NCBI RefSeq assembly: GCF_009811755.1
Contig: NZ_BLIV01000012.1
Location: forward strand, 1-64,000
Source of the DNA: Roseobacter cerasinus
GTDB lineage: Bacteria > Pseudomonadota > Alphaproteobacteria > Rhodobacterales > Rhodobacteraceae
DNA: 64,000 nucleotides
Direction of reading: 5' to 3'
Shown: piece by piece, positions 44,019-53,251 of the stretch
Layout of the letters: every line of letters begins with the position of its first letter
Position numbering within the stretch: the first letter of the stretch is position 1
Made by a program: the position numbers and the translations under genes
Notes under the pieces: generated by a model
Told to the model about the DNA's origin: nothing
The model's input: only the letters and a program-made list of their open reading frames with translations
The model's database searches: none

Positions 44019-45359
44019 TTATTGCACGGCTTGCGACAACACCAAAGAAATCGCAGGGAAGGCAACGATCAGAAATAGAACGACAATATCTGCGCATAGG
44101 AAGCGCCAAATACCCGCGAACACCGTGCCAATCGGTGCGGCTTTGCCCACGACGTTGGACAGAACAAAGACGTTCAAGCCAACGGGCGGCGTAATCAGAC
44201 CGATCTCAAGCAGCTTGACCACAACCACTCCGAACCAGATCAGGTTCAAACCGTAAGCTTCCACAAGCGGTACCAGCAACGGCAGTGTCAGCACCATGAT
44301 ACCTATGGGATCAAGGAACATGCCCAGCACGAGATAGACCAGGCAGATACAGAACAGCAGGACCGGAAGGCTGGGGTTTGCGTTACTGACCATTTGCACA
44401 AGCTCGGGCGCAACACCGGTCAGAGCCGTGGCTGCGACAAATATCTTGGCACCCGCCGCGACAAAGAAGATGGCGGTTGTTTGCACGCAAGTCTCACGAA
44501 TGGCTTCCCAAAAGCCTTTCAGGTCCAGCGTGCGCTTGGCAAATCCGATGATGGTGGTGACCACTACGCTAACGGCGGCTGCGGACGTGGCAGTGAAGAA
44601 GCCGCCATAGATGCCGACGAAGACGATCAGAAAGATCAGCGCAGCCGGCCAGGCATCGCGCATCGCATCCAGCTTTTCTCCCCAGGATGAGGCCGGTTCA
44701 CGACCCGGTGCCACGGACGGGTTCAGCACGATCCATACGTAAATGACCAGCAGGAAACCGATAAGTGTGAGTATCCCCGGCAAGACACCCGCAATGAAAA
44801 GCTTGTTCACCGAAGTTTCGGTAAAGATCGCGTAGATGATGAACAACACAGACGGCGGGATCAGTGAGCCCAGCGTGCCGCCAGCCGCGACGCTTGCCGT
44901 TGCCAGGCGCGGGTCATAACCCAGCCTGAGCATTTCCGGCGTGCAGATTTTGCCCATTGTGGATGCACAGGCGATGCTAGACCCGGTAATTGCAGAAAAC
45001 CCGCCGCAACCGACAACCGACGCCGCCGCAATCCCGCCGCGCAGGTTTTGCATCCAAACGCGTGCGGCATTGTAAACAGCGGTCGTTATTCCGGCTCTAT
45101 AAGCGACGTTGCCGAGCGCGATAAACAGCGGGATCATCGAAAGATCAAATGAGTGGATAAGATCGAACGCATTGGTGAACACCAATTGCGAAGTCGCGGC
45201 CCATGCGCGATCTGGCATGAATGTGCCACTGCGGAATGCGAAGATGGCAAAAGCCGTCGCGGTCGCAACTCCAATCAAAGCAAATGCGATTGGGATGCGA
45301 ATAGCGAGCAACAAGAGCGTCGTTGCAAAGGCAATCAACCCAATGGTGATCGGATCCAT
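44019..45359 (-). CDS. TRAP transporter large permease (DctM)
   Basis: A 446-residue membrane protein with about 12 hydrophobic segments, the length and pattern of DctM. Family stretches are SVVGCGGFSAITGSSIACAS, AAGGTLGSLIPPSVLFIIYA, and GMFLDPIGIMVLTLPLLVPL. It imports an organic acid with sodium or protons using the binding protein encoded at 45947. Together with the small permease upstream (45378-45887) and the regulator downstream it forms one unit. Confidence 0.93.
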   Translation of the reverse strand: MDPITIGLIAFATTLLLLAIRIPIAFALIGVATATAFAIFAFRSGTFMPDRAWAATSQLVFTNAFDLIHSFDLSMIPLFIALGNVAYRAGITTAVYNAARVWMQNLRGGIAAASVVGCGGFSAITGSSIACASTMGKICTPEMLRLGYDPRLATASVAAGGTLGSLIPPSVLFIIYAIFTETSVNKLFIAGVLPGILTLIGFLLVIYVWIVLNPSVAPGREPASSWGEKLDAMRDAWPAALIFLIVFVGIYGGFFTATSAAAVSVVVTTIIGFAKRTLDLKGFWEAIRETCVQTTAIFFVAAGAKIFVAATALTGVAPELVQMVSNANPSLPVLLFCICLVYLVLGMFLDPIGIMVLTLPLLVPLVEAYGLNLIWFGVVVVKLLEIGLITPPVGLNVFVLSNVVGKAAPIGTVFAGIWRFLCADIVVLFLIVAFPAISLVLSQAVQ

Positions 45360-45377
45360 AGCGTCTGTCCCGTCGAG

Positions 45378-45887
45378 TTAAGCGTTGGGGTCGGTGTCGG
45401 GTTGAGGAAGATCAGTGCCTTTGAGCGCCGTCGCGAAGTCCATGAAAATCAATGTTCCGAGGCGAAGCCAGCACAGAACAATGCCGATCAGAAAGCCCAG
45501 TCGTCCGGGCCATTGCGGGAGATTGAGGTCGCCGTAAAAACTGCTTCCGACGTTTAGCTGGTAGATCAGGTCTTGACAGGCAGACCAGATGAGCGGTGCC
45601 AAGGCGACAAAGGCAAACAACGTGCCGAACGCGGCAAACCAGTTCACGATGGTCTGCGGAAACATGTTGGTTACAAACTCGACAGCAATATGGGATCGAT
45701 TGGCTGTGGCAGCAGCGAGCGGCAGAACGATTGCCAGAACCATCAGCTCGCGCACCATGACAATCATGTCCGGGACATAGGAGCCAAAGAAATTCACCGC
45801 CAGGACATCTACGAAGATCAGGATCGCAAGTACGATGACTGAAACCGTAGCGACCTCAAGAAAGGCCCGTTCCATCAGTCTGAGCAT
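45378..45887 (-). CDS. TRAP transporter small permease (DctQ)
   Basis: About 169 residues with four hydrophobic segments, as usual for DctQ. The start at 45887 (MLRLMERAFLEVATVSVIVL) lies behind a G-rich ribosome site; the open frame further upstream overlaps the binding-protein gene and is unlikely. The family-typical REL (VMVRELMVL) and RSHIAVEF are seen. It couples the binding protein to the large permease. Confidence 0.85.
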   Translation of the reverse strand: MLRLMERAFLEVATVSVIVLAILIFVDVLAVNFFGSYVPDMIVMVRELMVLAIVLPLAAATANRSHIAVEFVTNMFPQTIVNWFAAFGTLFAFVALAPLIWSACQDLIYQLNVGSSFYGDLNLPQWPGRLGFLIGIVLCWLRLGTLIFMDFATALKGTDLPQPDTDPNA

Positions 45888-45946
45888 TTCGCCCCCCGCT
45901 ATTGATTGGAATCGAGCGCGGGGGTGACCCGCGCTCGACGACCTTG

Positions 45947-47005
45947 CTAGTTGGAACGGTTCCAAGGATATCCCTTGGCGTCGTACTCTGCGGCATATTC
46001 CTCGACCGCTGCGGTGAAGACTTCGATCAGTTGGTCGGGGTCAAGGCCGACGCTGGCTGCGTTTTCTTTCCAGGCTTCGACGAAAGGCTCAGAGGCGGAA
46101 TTGAGGCGCGCAACTTCATCTGCGGTGACGCTGATGACACTGATGTCTGCGTTCGCCTGCATGCCGTCGATAGCGGCTGAGTTCGCGTTTGTCACATTCT
46201 CGGCAAAGACATCGGACATTTCAGTGCCAGCCTGGGTCAACACTTCTCTTTGCGCGTCTGTCAAAGCGTCATAGGTCTGCTTGTTCATGAACACGCCGTA
46301 GCCGCCGATTTGGCCCCAATTCATGACGGTGTAGCTGCTGATTTGCTCACCCCATTTCAGCGCATCGACCACGTAGTCATAGCCTTGCGTGCAATCCAGC
46401 AAGCCGGTGTCCAGGCCCTGGTAGGCCTCATAGACGCTCATGGACACCATGGTTGCGCCAAGTTCGCCGAACACTTTGCCGTATACGCCCGCGCCGCGGA
46501 CCTTGAGCCCTTCGACATCCTCAATGGTGTTCACCTCGACCCCTTTGCAGGCCAAGTTCACGCTCGAGGCTGTCATAGTGCCAATGTAAACGAGATTTTG
46601 CTTTGCAAGATGCTCTGTCACCTCAGGAACCGTTCGCATCAGGCGGTCCGTTGCGCGCATGGACACCCAGCTGTTGGCACCGCCGATGGGCAGGTCGGCG
46701 AGCGAGTAGGCCGCCATTTCCTTTTGGAAGTACGCGGAGATGATTGTGCCGCCGTCAGACACGCCACGGCTGACCGATGGGACGGAGGCTGGTGCTTTGA
46801 AGAGTGCGCCACCGTATTGAATGTCGAATTTCAAGTCGCCGCCGGACAGCTCTTCGACCCGATCCGCAAACCAGTTCAGCGTCGCAGGCGCTGGTCCTCG
46901 TGCTGGCCCCGGGTGGCCGTAAAAGATGGTCGTTTCTGCTGCTGCGGCTGTTGCCAGACCCACAGAAAGTCCAGCGCCTGTAATCAGGCCTAGAAGCGTA
47001 TTCAT
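45947..47005 (-). CDS. TRAP transporter solute-binding protein (DctP)
   Basis: A 352-residue periplasmic protein with signal peptide MNTLLGLITGAGLSVGLATA and a likely cleavage after AAA. The start has an excellent GGGAGGA site. The DctP features are a basic residue in the G-L-K-V-R-G-A-G stretch (which binds the ligand carboxylate), GATMVSMSVYEAYQGLDTGL and the long helical C-terminus. The ligand class is an organic acid; the neighbouring beta-oxidation genes suggest a dicarboxylate or fatty/aromatic acid. Two 17-bp dyads lie just upstream. Confidence 0.9.
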   Translation of the reverse strand: MNTLLGLITGAGLSVGLATAAAAETTIFYGHPGPARGPAPATLNWFADRVEELSGGDLKFDIQYGGALFKAPASVPSVSRGVSDGGTIISAYFQKEMAAYSLADLPIGGANSWVSMRATDRLMRTVPEVTEHLAKQNLVYIGTMTASSVNLACKGVEVNTIEDVEGLKVRGAGVYGKVFGELGATMVSMSVYEAYQGLDTGLLDCTQGYDYVVDALKWGEQISSYTVMNWGQIGGYGVFMNKQTYDALTDAQREVLTQAGTEMSDVFAENVTNANSAAIDGMQANADISVISVTADEVARLNSASEPFVEAWKENAASVGLDPDQLIEVFTAAVEEYAAEYDAKGYPWNRSN

Positions 47006-47026
47006 GTCGTTCCTCCCAAACGATAA

Positions 47027-47063
47027 ATTCTACTTAGTGGAATTACATTCTACTTAATGAAAT
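47027..47063. promoter_or_regulatory. Tandem 17-bp dyads, likely IclR operators
   Basis: ATTCTACTTAGTGGAAT (47027-47043) and ATTCTACTTAATGAAAT (47047-47063) repeat with a 20-base period, two helical turns. The first is almost a perfect palindrome (ATTCyACT-w-AGTrGAAT). They lie 22 bases before the TRAP binding-protein start. A related dyad is found at 56615. The arrangement fits cooperative binding by the IclR-type regulator encoded at the end of this operon. Confidence 0.65.
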
Positions 47064-47131
47064 GTCAACGCAAGCTTTTGGCAGTGTTGATCGTGCTCAC
47101 CACGTGCCGATTCTCGGCCTCGGCAAATGTG

Positions 47132-48640
47132 TCAGCCGGTCTCTGCCAGCTCCTTGTGAAAGGTCTCGATCAGCTTATGTTTCAGGATCTTACCAGTGGC
47201 CGCCGCCGGAAGCGTCTCTGTCAAAATGATAATAGAAGGACGCTTGTAGGCGGTGAGAACGCTTGCAGCATGTGCCTTGAGATCGTCAGGTGTCACCTTC
47301 GCGCCTTTGACAACCTGAACGAAGGCAAGAACCTCCTCGTTCGCACCTTCGACCTTGCGTCCGACCACAGCGGATTGAACGACGTCAGGGTGGTCGTTCA
47401 GCGCGGCCTCAACCTCAATCGGAAAAATGTTGAAGCCCGAACGAATGATCATTTCCTTGCTGCGACCTGCAATATGCAGCCGGCCCGCATCATCGAAACG
47501 TCCCAAGTCGCCAGTATGAAACCAGCCTTCGTCATTGAACGCCGCATTCGTGAGATCAGGAAGCTTGTAGTATCCCTTCATCACATTGCCGCCGCGCACG
47601 AGAATCTCGCCCACGCCATCGGTGTTTTCACTATTGGCAAGATGAACCTCGACCCCCGGAAACGGGACGCCGACGCTGACGTCTGGGTCGCCAATGTCGG
47701 ATCGCGTCATGCATATCCCGGCTGTTGTTTCCGTCATGCCGTAGCCGTTTTGCAGCGGTAGTCCAAAGAACGCTTCAGCCTCCCGCTTCCAGGTCGGATC
47801 AAGGGGCGCCGCACCCGAAGAGACGTAGCGCAGCTTGCTTCCTTCGATACGAGTAACCCCCCGGTCACGCGCATACTTCATAAGATGCGCATGCATCTGT
47901 GGCACAGCCGGGAGCACGGTCACTCCCATGTCGAGTGCCTGATAGAGAGCTTCGGCAGAGAATTTGCACTCCAATTTCAAAGTGCCGCCAGCAAAAAGCG
48001 TGGCGCACATGGTCGAGACAAGGCCGAAGACATGGGACATCGGCAAAGCGAGATACACCGTATCCGCTGGCCCAATGCCGCGAGTATGTGAGGAGACCTT
48101 GCTGGTGAAGAGCACGTTGGCATGGCTCATCATCACGCCTTTTGGCGCGCCGGTCGTGCCGGTCGTATACATCAAGACGGCAACCTGCTCGGCGGTTGGA
48201 TCGACTGGCTCGGGCGCACTTTCATACGGTGCTGCAACCGCCACCTCGCCAAAGGCCGCCTGAATGGTCTTTGCGCCAAGCTCTTTCGCTGTTTTGACGG
48301 CCTGCTCGGACACGTCTGTCGTACACACAACGGCACGAGGGCGAGCATGGTCCAATACCCGCTGGATTTCGGGGAGCGTCATGCGCGCGTTTGCGGGAAT
48401 TGCCCAGGCATCCAAGGAACTGGCGGCGTGGAAGAAGGCAATCGTTGAGAGGGAGTTTTCGGCCAGAATCATGATCCGATCACCACCTTGCACACCGTGG
48501 TCGCGCAAAACACTGGTGGCTTGATCGACGGCGTCGGCCAACTCCGCATAGCTGATGGTACGACCATCATGCGTGATGATCGCGGCGGCGGAGCCATGTT
48601 CGCCCTGCCAACGGTCCAGAATCTGATGAATGCGATTCAT
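47132..48640 (-). CDS. Acyl-CoA synthetase (AMP-forming)
   Basis: A 502-residue ligase that activates a carboxylic acid to its CoA thioester. Motifs are MYTTGTTGAPKGVMMSHANV (P-loop), PMSHVFGL, NGYGMTETTAGICM, FHTGDLGRFDDAGRLHIAGR, SGFNIFPIEVE, and the catalytic lysine in AATGKILKH. It ends the long operon that starts at 56537 and lies beside the TRAP genes, so it probably activates the imported acid. It compares with PimA in the pimeloyl pathway by position and type, not by proven substrate. Confidence 0.9.
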   Translation of the reverse strand: MNRIHQILDRWQGEHGSAAAIITHDGRTISYAELADAVDQATSVLRDHGVQGGDRIMILAENSLSTIAFFHAASSLDAWAIPANARMTLPEIQRVLDHARPRAVVCTTDVSEQAVKTAKELGAKTIQAAFGEVAVAAPYESAPEPVDPTAEQVAVLMYTTGTTGAPKGVMMSHANVLFTSKVSSHTRGIGPADTVYLALPMSHVFGLVSTMCATLFAGGTLKLECKFSAEALYQALDMGVTVLPAVPQMHAHLMKYARDRGVTRIEGSKLRYVSSGAAPLDPTWKREAEAFFGLPLQNGYGMTETTAGICMTRSDIGDPDVSVGVPFPGVEVHLANSENTDGVGEILVRGGNVMKGYYKLPDLTNAAFNDEGWFHTGDLGRFDDAGRLHIAGRSKEMIIRSGFNIFPIEVEAALNDHPDVVQSAVVGRKVEGANEEVLAFVQVVKGAKVTPDDLKAHAASVLTAYKRPSIIILTETLPAAATGKILKHKLIETFHKELAETG

Positions 48641-48662
48641 GAGAGATTACCCTTTGTTCCGG

Positions 48663-49688
48663 CTAAGTCTGCGCATGCAATTGCCGTGAGATGTTTGACA
48701 AACGGGCCAGCGACTTTTCTGCTTCAGCCTCCAACTGACGCACGATATCCGCAAGGGGCTGAACCCTGTCCACAAATCCCAATGCATGACCGGCAGAGAG
48801 GATCCCTTTGGTCACATCACCCGTCTCATAGGCTTTGCGGCCAATCTGGCCAGACACGTAAGGAAGCAGTGCTTCGATGCCGATGTTGGGGTCATTGGCC
48901 TCAAGCTCAGCAACGATTTTGGTTGTTTCGTTGGTCAGCGACCGGACGGTGTTGCGGACCGAATGCAGGGTGAGCGACGTGTCATTTTCGGTGGCGTCGA
49001 TCAGAGCTTGCTTGAAGTTTGGATGCGCCTTGATCTCTTCTGCAACGAGAAACCGGGTGCCAATCACGACGCCCGCCGCACCCATGGCGAGCGCACCGAC
49101 GATTTGCGACCCGCTCCCGATGCCGCCACCAATCAGGTAAGGAATTGTGAGGCGCCGCTCTGCCAGGGCCGAATTTACCAGACTTCCGATCATATCGAGG
49201 CCCGGATGACCACCACATTCCGCACCCACGATAGAAACCATATCGACGCCGACGGATTGTGCCTTTACTGCGAAACGGACGCTGGGCACCTTGTGCAACG
49301 TGGTGATCCCAGCATCTTTCAAGATCGGCATAAACGCTTCGGGGTTCCGGCCTGAGGTTTCGACAAACTTGACCCCTTCTTCAGCAATCAGTCGGAAGAC
49401 GCTTTCGGTTTGTTCGCCGGGCACAAGTTTGGGCAACATGGAGACGTTGACCCCAAAGGGGGCACCGTTGCACAGGTCACGGCATTTTCGAATTTCGGCA
49501 CGAAGATCGTCCGGATCGGGAAAGGTCGCGGCGGTAATGAACGACACAATGCCTGCCTGGGCAGCGGCAGAAACGTAATGCGCATCGGACAGCCACATCA
49601 GACCGCCCGCCACGATAGGTAGCCGCGTACCATAGGTTTCGGTCACCGCGGTATGAAAGAGCGGATCGAGTTTATTCTGTATGTTCAT
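48663..49688 (-). CDS. Nitronate monooxygenase-like flavoprotein (2-nitropropane dioxygenase family)
   Basis: About 341 residues; TIM barrel with FMN-binding features: GGLMWLSDAHYVSAAAQAG near the N-terminus, VGAECGGHPG, PYLIGGGIGSGSQIVGALAM and GVVIGTRFL. The ATG at 49688 overlaps the preceding stop (TGATG); a GTG three bases earlier is possible. Such genes are often found in acyl-CoA catabolic clusters, where some act as enoyl-CoA or reductive/oxidative detoxifying enzymes. The role here is not known. Confidence 0.8.
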   Translation of the reverse strand: MNIQNKLDPLFHTAVTETYGTRLPIVAGGLMWLSDAHYVSAAAQAGIVSFITAATFPDPDDLRAEIRKCRDLCNGAPFGVNVSMLPKLVPGEQTESVFRLIAEEGVKFVETSGRNPEAFMPILKDAGITTLHKVPSVRFAVKAQSVGVDMVSIVGAECGGHPGLDMIGSLVNSALAERRLTIPYLIGGGIGSGSQIVGALAMGAAGVVIGTRFLVAEEIKAHPNFKQALIDATENDTSLTLHSVRNTVRSLTNETTKIVAELEANDPNIGIEALLPYVSGQIGRKAYETGDVTKGILSAGHALGFVDRVQPLADIVRQLEAEAEKSLARLSNISRQLHAQT

Positions 49689-50482
49689 CACTTGATCTCC
49701 AACTCTCTGAAATTGGGTCGGCGCTTGCTCAGAAACGCGTTGATCCCTTCCTGACCTTCCGGCGCGACAAGTGCGCGCGCGATTGCATCGCGCTCATGGT
49801 CCAGTTGTTGGTCATCGGTTAGTTCAAACGCGTCAGTCAGAAGCGCCTTAATGTCGCCAATTGTCTGGATCGGACCGGCGACAAGACGATCCGCCAGCGC
49901 TAGGGCCTCGGTCATGGCCTCACCTTGTTCACAGGCGACGTTAACGGCACCCAAACTGTACAGGCGCTCGGTCGAAATGGGTGTCGCAAGCAAACACATC
50001 TCATTCACCAGCGCACGCGGTAATGCTTGCAGCAATGCGCTGGTGACGCCGCCATCCGGGGTAAGGCCCGCTTTCACATAGGCCAGGGTGAACTGGGCCT
50101 CTTTTGATGCAACCAGAAAATCACACGCAAGCGCCAGCGAGACCCCAGCACCCGCAGCGCCGCCCTCGACCGCGGCGATCAATGGCTTGCGGCAGCCCCT
50201 TATGGCACGGATCAGGTTCTGAAGTTCGTCGATCTTGTTTTGACGACCTTCGAATGACAGCGCGCTGCGTTCTTTCAACATGTTGAGGTTGCCACCCGAA
50301 CAGAAGAAGTTTCCTTCCCCTGTCAAAACCACCGCCCCGATCCTATGCTCTTTGTTGGCCGCCTCAACGGCTGCCCCCAGCTTCCGATAGAACTCTTCCG
50401 ACAGGGGGTTCCGCTGTGCCGCGTTACGATTGGTGACAATCAGCCGGTCACCAAGATCTTCTACTGTGACTTCGGCTGTCAT
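49688..50482 (-). CDS. Enoyl-CoA hydratase/isomerase family protein
   Basis: A 264-residue crotonase. The CoA-binding and oxyanion-hole stretches are NFFCSGGNLNML and GGAAGAGVSLALACDFLVAS. The two hydratase glutamates are not there: the first is replaced (GAGVS), and the second position reads LAYVKAGLTPDGG. The Asp in TPDGG is typical of isomerase-like crotonases (PaaG type), so double-bond isomerisation is more likely than hydration. It overlaps its neighbours by one (TGATG) and four (ATGA) bases. Confidence 0.85.
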   Translation of the reverse strand: MTAEVTVEDLGDRLIVTNRNAAQRNPLSEEFYRKLGAAVEAANKEHRIGAVVLTGEGNFFCSGGNLNMLKERSALSFEGRQNKIDELQNLIRAIRGCRKPLIAAVEGGAAGAGVSLALACDFLVASKEAQFTLAYVKAGLTPDGGVTSALLQALPRALVNEMCLLATPISTERLYSLGAVNVACEQGEAMTEALALADRLVAGPIQTIGDIKALLTDAFELTDDQQLDHERDAIARALVAPEGQEGINAFLSKRRPNFRELEIK

Positions 50483-50910
50483 TGTGTTGGCCTCTCGTCC
50501 GGAGTGGGCCGACTGGCTGGTTTGAAGACACCTTGTGCCGTCGCAAGCACGCGGCCATTTTCATCCGTCAGTTGCATGTCGAGAAAGTGCAGCTTGCGCC
50601 CACCGCCTCGCCGCTTTGCGCTTGCCGTCACGCGGCCTGAAATCGCCGGAGCCATGAACTGCACGTTCAATGAGATCGTCAGACAGGGGACAGACCCGTC
50701 CCCATCGGTCGCCAAACCGGCGGTGAACCCGCCCGCGCAATCAAGCAATGTGGTGATAATCCCGCCATGCACTACGCCGTTGCGGTTGATGTGATCGTCA
50801 CGAATGTCCAGGAAACAGCGCGCCGATCCCCCTTTGTCCGAGATGTCCACGACAAAGCCCAAGAGTCGCTGGATCGGGCTTTCACCAACTATGATGTCCG
50901 GTCCTGTCAT
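50479..50910 (-). CDS. Hotdog-fold thioesterase (PaaI-like)
   Basis: A 143-residue PaaI-type acyl-CoA thioesterase. The central helix carries the family motif NRNGVVHGGIITTLLDCAGG, in which Asn/His/Gly and the Asp form the active site, followed by a beta-sheet end (LHFLDMQLTDENGRVLATAQ). It overlaps both neighbours by four bases. In a beta-oxidation operon it can release CoA from stalled intermediates. Confidence 0.85.
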   Translation of the reverse strand: MTGPDIIVGESPIQRLLGFVVDISDKGGSARCFLDIRDDHINRNGVVHGGIITTLLDCAGGFTAGLATDGDGSVPCLTISLNVQFMAPAISGRVTASAKRRGGGRKLHFLDMQLTDENGRVLATAQGVFKPASRPTPDERPTQ

Positions 50911-52040
50911 GCAGACTTCCCAAGCGCGATAAAGCGTTCAAGGTGGTGGTCTGCATCGCCTAATACATGGTCGATCAGGATCAGACGGCGCGCGAAATGG
51001 GACAGCGCATATTCCTCGGTCATGCCGATGCCGCCGTGCATTTGGACGCATTCTTCCGAGATCCGACGCCCGGTCCGGCCGATCAGGTTCTTTGCGGCAC
51101 TCACCATCCGTTCGCGCGTCAGGCGGTCGCCTTCGAGATGATCCGCTGCGTTGATGACTGCTGACCGCGCCTGTTCAACGTCAATCAAGATTTCGACCAT
51201 GCGGTGCTGTAGCGCCTGAAACTTTCCGATAGGACGGCCGAACTGCTGACGGGTCTTTAGATACTCGACAGTGAGGTCTTTGGCTTGCTCCATAGCGCCG
51301 AGCGCTTCGGCGCAGATGGCCGTGATTGCAGAGGCCGCGCGGAATTCGATTGCATCGAAGGCGCAACCGAGTGGGCCGAGCAGGGCGGAGGACGGGACTT
51401 CGACACCGTCCAACGCGATTTCCGCTGCATTTCCGCCATCCAATTTTGCGTAGGGCTTTCGCGATAAGCCTTTTGCGTTCACCGGGACCACAAACAAGGA
51501 GATTCCGTTGGCATCGCGCACCTCTCCTGAGGTGCGAGCGCTGACCACGATGGTGTCTGCCGCAGCACCATTGCCCACGACAGACTTTGCGCCGGTGAGG
51601 GTAAATCCAGCGGCGGTTTGTGCGGCGTGAGTTTCCACGTGGGATAAGTCATACCGGCTTCCGGGCTCACCATGCGCAAAGGCGATTTGCTTTTCGCCAG
51701 CGATCACGGGCGCAAGCAGCTCTTTTTGCGCCTCATCTCCCAGATCAGCGATCAGGCCGCCAGCGTATAGCGTGTCCAGCAACGGTTCGACGGTGCCGGC
51801 TCGGCCGAGCTCTTCGAAGACGGTAGAGATATCGAAACCTGCGCCACCAAATCCGCCAACCTCTTCGCTAAAGAGCGCGCCGATGATACCAAGCTCGGCC
51901 AGCCCTGCCCAGATTTCAGCGGAGAACCCGGATTGTGTTTCAGCGAGCTTTGAGCGCATGTCGTTTGCGTAATTTTCGGCCAGGAAACGGCGCAACATAT
52001 CCGAAAGCATGCGGCGATCTTCGGTATCTCCGAACTGCAT
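50907..52040 (-). CDS. Acyl-CoA dehydrogenase, small partner (PimD-like)
   Basis: A 377-residue member of the acyl-CoA dehydrogenase fold. FAHGEPGSRYDLSHV and the C-terminal QMHGGIGMTEEYALSHF are visible; R-Q-Q-F-G in the middle is typical. It lies next to a larger, different acyl-CoA dehydrogenase. Adjacent unequal subunits are known for PimC/PimD (pimeloyl-CoA dehydrogenase) and for steroid FadE pairs, which form heterotetramers. I infer such a complex here. Confidence 0.85.
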   Translation of the reverse strand: MQFGDTEDRRMLSDMLRRFLAENYANDMRSKLAETQSGFSAEIWAGLAELGIIGALFSEEVGGFGGAGFDISTVFEELGRAGTVEPLLDTLYAGGLIADLGDEAQKELLAPVIAGEKQIAFAHGEPGSRYDLSHVETHAAQTAAGFTLTGAKSVVGNGAAADTIVVSARTSGEVRDANGISLFVVPVNAKGLSRKPYAKLDGGNAAEIALDGVEVPSSALLGPLGCAFDAIEFRAASAITAICAEALGAMEQAKDLTVEYLKTRQQFGRPIGKFQALQHRMVEILIDVEQARSAVINAADHLEGDRLTRERMVSAAKNLIGRTGRRISEECVQMHGGIGMTEEYALSHFARRLILIDHVLGDADHHLERFIALGKSA

Positions 52041-52052
52041 CTGACTGCTCCC

Positions 52053-53240
52053 CTACAGACCGAGAACGGATTTGCTGATGATCGAACGCTGGACCTCAGT
52101 GGACCCACCAAAGATCGTCAGTTTCCGGTTGTTGAAATACTTCACACTGGCCGATGCGGCGTAGTCTGGCCCGATCTGTTCGTTGTTATTGCCTTCCGCG
52201 AGAGCGTCGAGGCTTTTCGGCACTGCATAGGGCCCAACAGCGCGGCGGGTCAGGTCGTCGATCTCCTGCCGAATTTCGGTACCTTTGATCTTGAGCATCG
52301 AGCTCTCGACACCGGGGGCTTGTCCTGACGCGACCTTGGCGATGGTCCGCAAGTTGGTGGTGGCCATTGCCATCAGATCAATCTCGACCTCGGCCATTCG
52401 CGCCGCGAACCTTGGGTTGTCAGCAAGTGGCTGGCCGTTCAGTTGTTCCTTTTGCGCAATGGCCTTGAGGGCGATCAGGTTCGCGTTGGAGAACCCTACG
52501 CCTGCGATGTTGGTCCGCTCATGGGTGAGCAGGTACTTCGCATAGGTCCAGCCCTCGTTTTCTTCCCCGATCAGATTCTCGACCGGCACGCGGACATTGT
52601 CGAACCAGACCTCATTGACCTCGCAATCCCCGTCCAAAAGTTCGATTGGACGCACCTCAACGCCGGGGGTGGTCATGTCGATGAGCAGAAAGGAGATGCC
52701 TTCTTGCTTCTTGGCATTCGGGTCGGTGCGCACGAGGCAGAAGATCCAGTTCGCGTGCTGCGCGAGCGTGGTCCATGTTTTCTGGCCGTTTACGACGTAG
52801 TGATCGCCATCGCGCACGGCTTTGGTCTTTAACGAGGCAAGGTCAGAGCCCGCACCCGGTTCGGAATAGCCCTGACACCACCAATGCTCGCCATTCAGAA
52901 TGCGCGGAAGAAAATAGGCTTTCTGCGTGTCATTGCCGAATTTCTGAAGGATAGGCCCCATCATGGCCAGACCAAAGGGCACCACGCGGGGGGCATTGGC
53001 CAAACAGGCTTCAATCTCGTAGATTTGGCGCTGCATTCCGTCCCAACCGGTCCCGCCATATTCGACGGGCCAGTTTACAGCCAGCCAGCCCTTGTCGTTC
53101 AGAATGGCGTGCCATTCTTCATGGTCGGCCTTGGTCATTGGAAGACCCAAGCGGATCTTTTCTTTCAAGTTTTCTGAGAGGGCATTGGCGAGAAAGGCTT
53201 TCACCTCGGTGCGAAATGCATCGTAGTCGACGGAACTCAT
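52053..53240 (-). CDS. Acyl-CoA dehydrogenase, large partner (PimC-like)
   Basis: A 395-residue flavoenzyme, the usual length of PimC-type large subunits. Motifs are GYSEPGAGSDLASL, VNGQKTWTTLAQHANWIFCL, and an end FGGSTEVQRSIISKSVLGL that lacks the E-G-T-xE loop of short-chain enzymes, as in the steroid/dicarboxylate branch. NPRFAARMAEVEIDLMAM and ESSMLKIKGTEIRQ are typical of this branch. It is twelve bases upstream of the small partner. Confidence 0.87.
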   Translation of the reverse strand: MSSVDYDAFRTEVKAFLANALSENLKEKIRLGLPMTKADHEEWHAILNDKGWLAVNWPVEYGGTGWDGMQRQIYEIEACLANAPRVVPFGLAMMGPILQKFGNDTQKAYFLPRILNGEHWWCQGYSEPGAGSDLASLKTKAVRDGDHYVVNGQKTWTTLAQHANWIFCLVRTDPNAKKQEGISFLLIDMTTPGVEVRPIELLDGDCEVNEVWFDNVRVPVENLIGEENEGWTYAKYLLTHERTNIAGVGFSNANLIALKAIAQKEQLNGQPLADNPRFAARMAEVEIDLMAMATTNLRTIAKVASGQAPGVESSMLKIKGTEIRQEIDDLTRRAVGPYAVPKSLDALAEGNNNEQIGPDYAASASVKYFNNRKLTIFGGSTEVQRSIISKSVLGL

Positions 53241-53251
53241 CAGCTTCTCCC

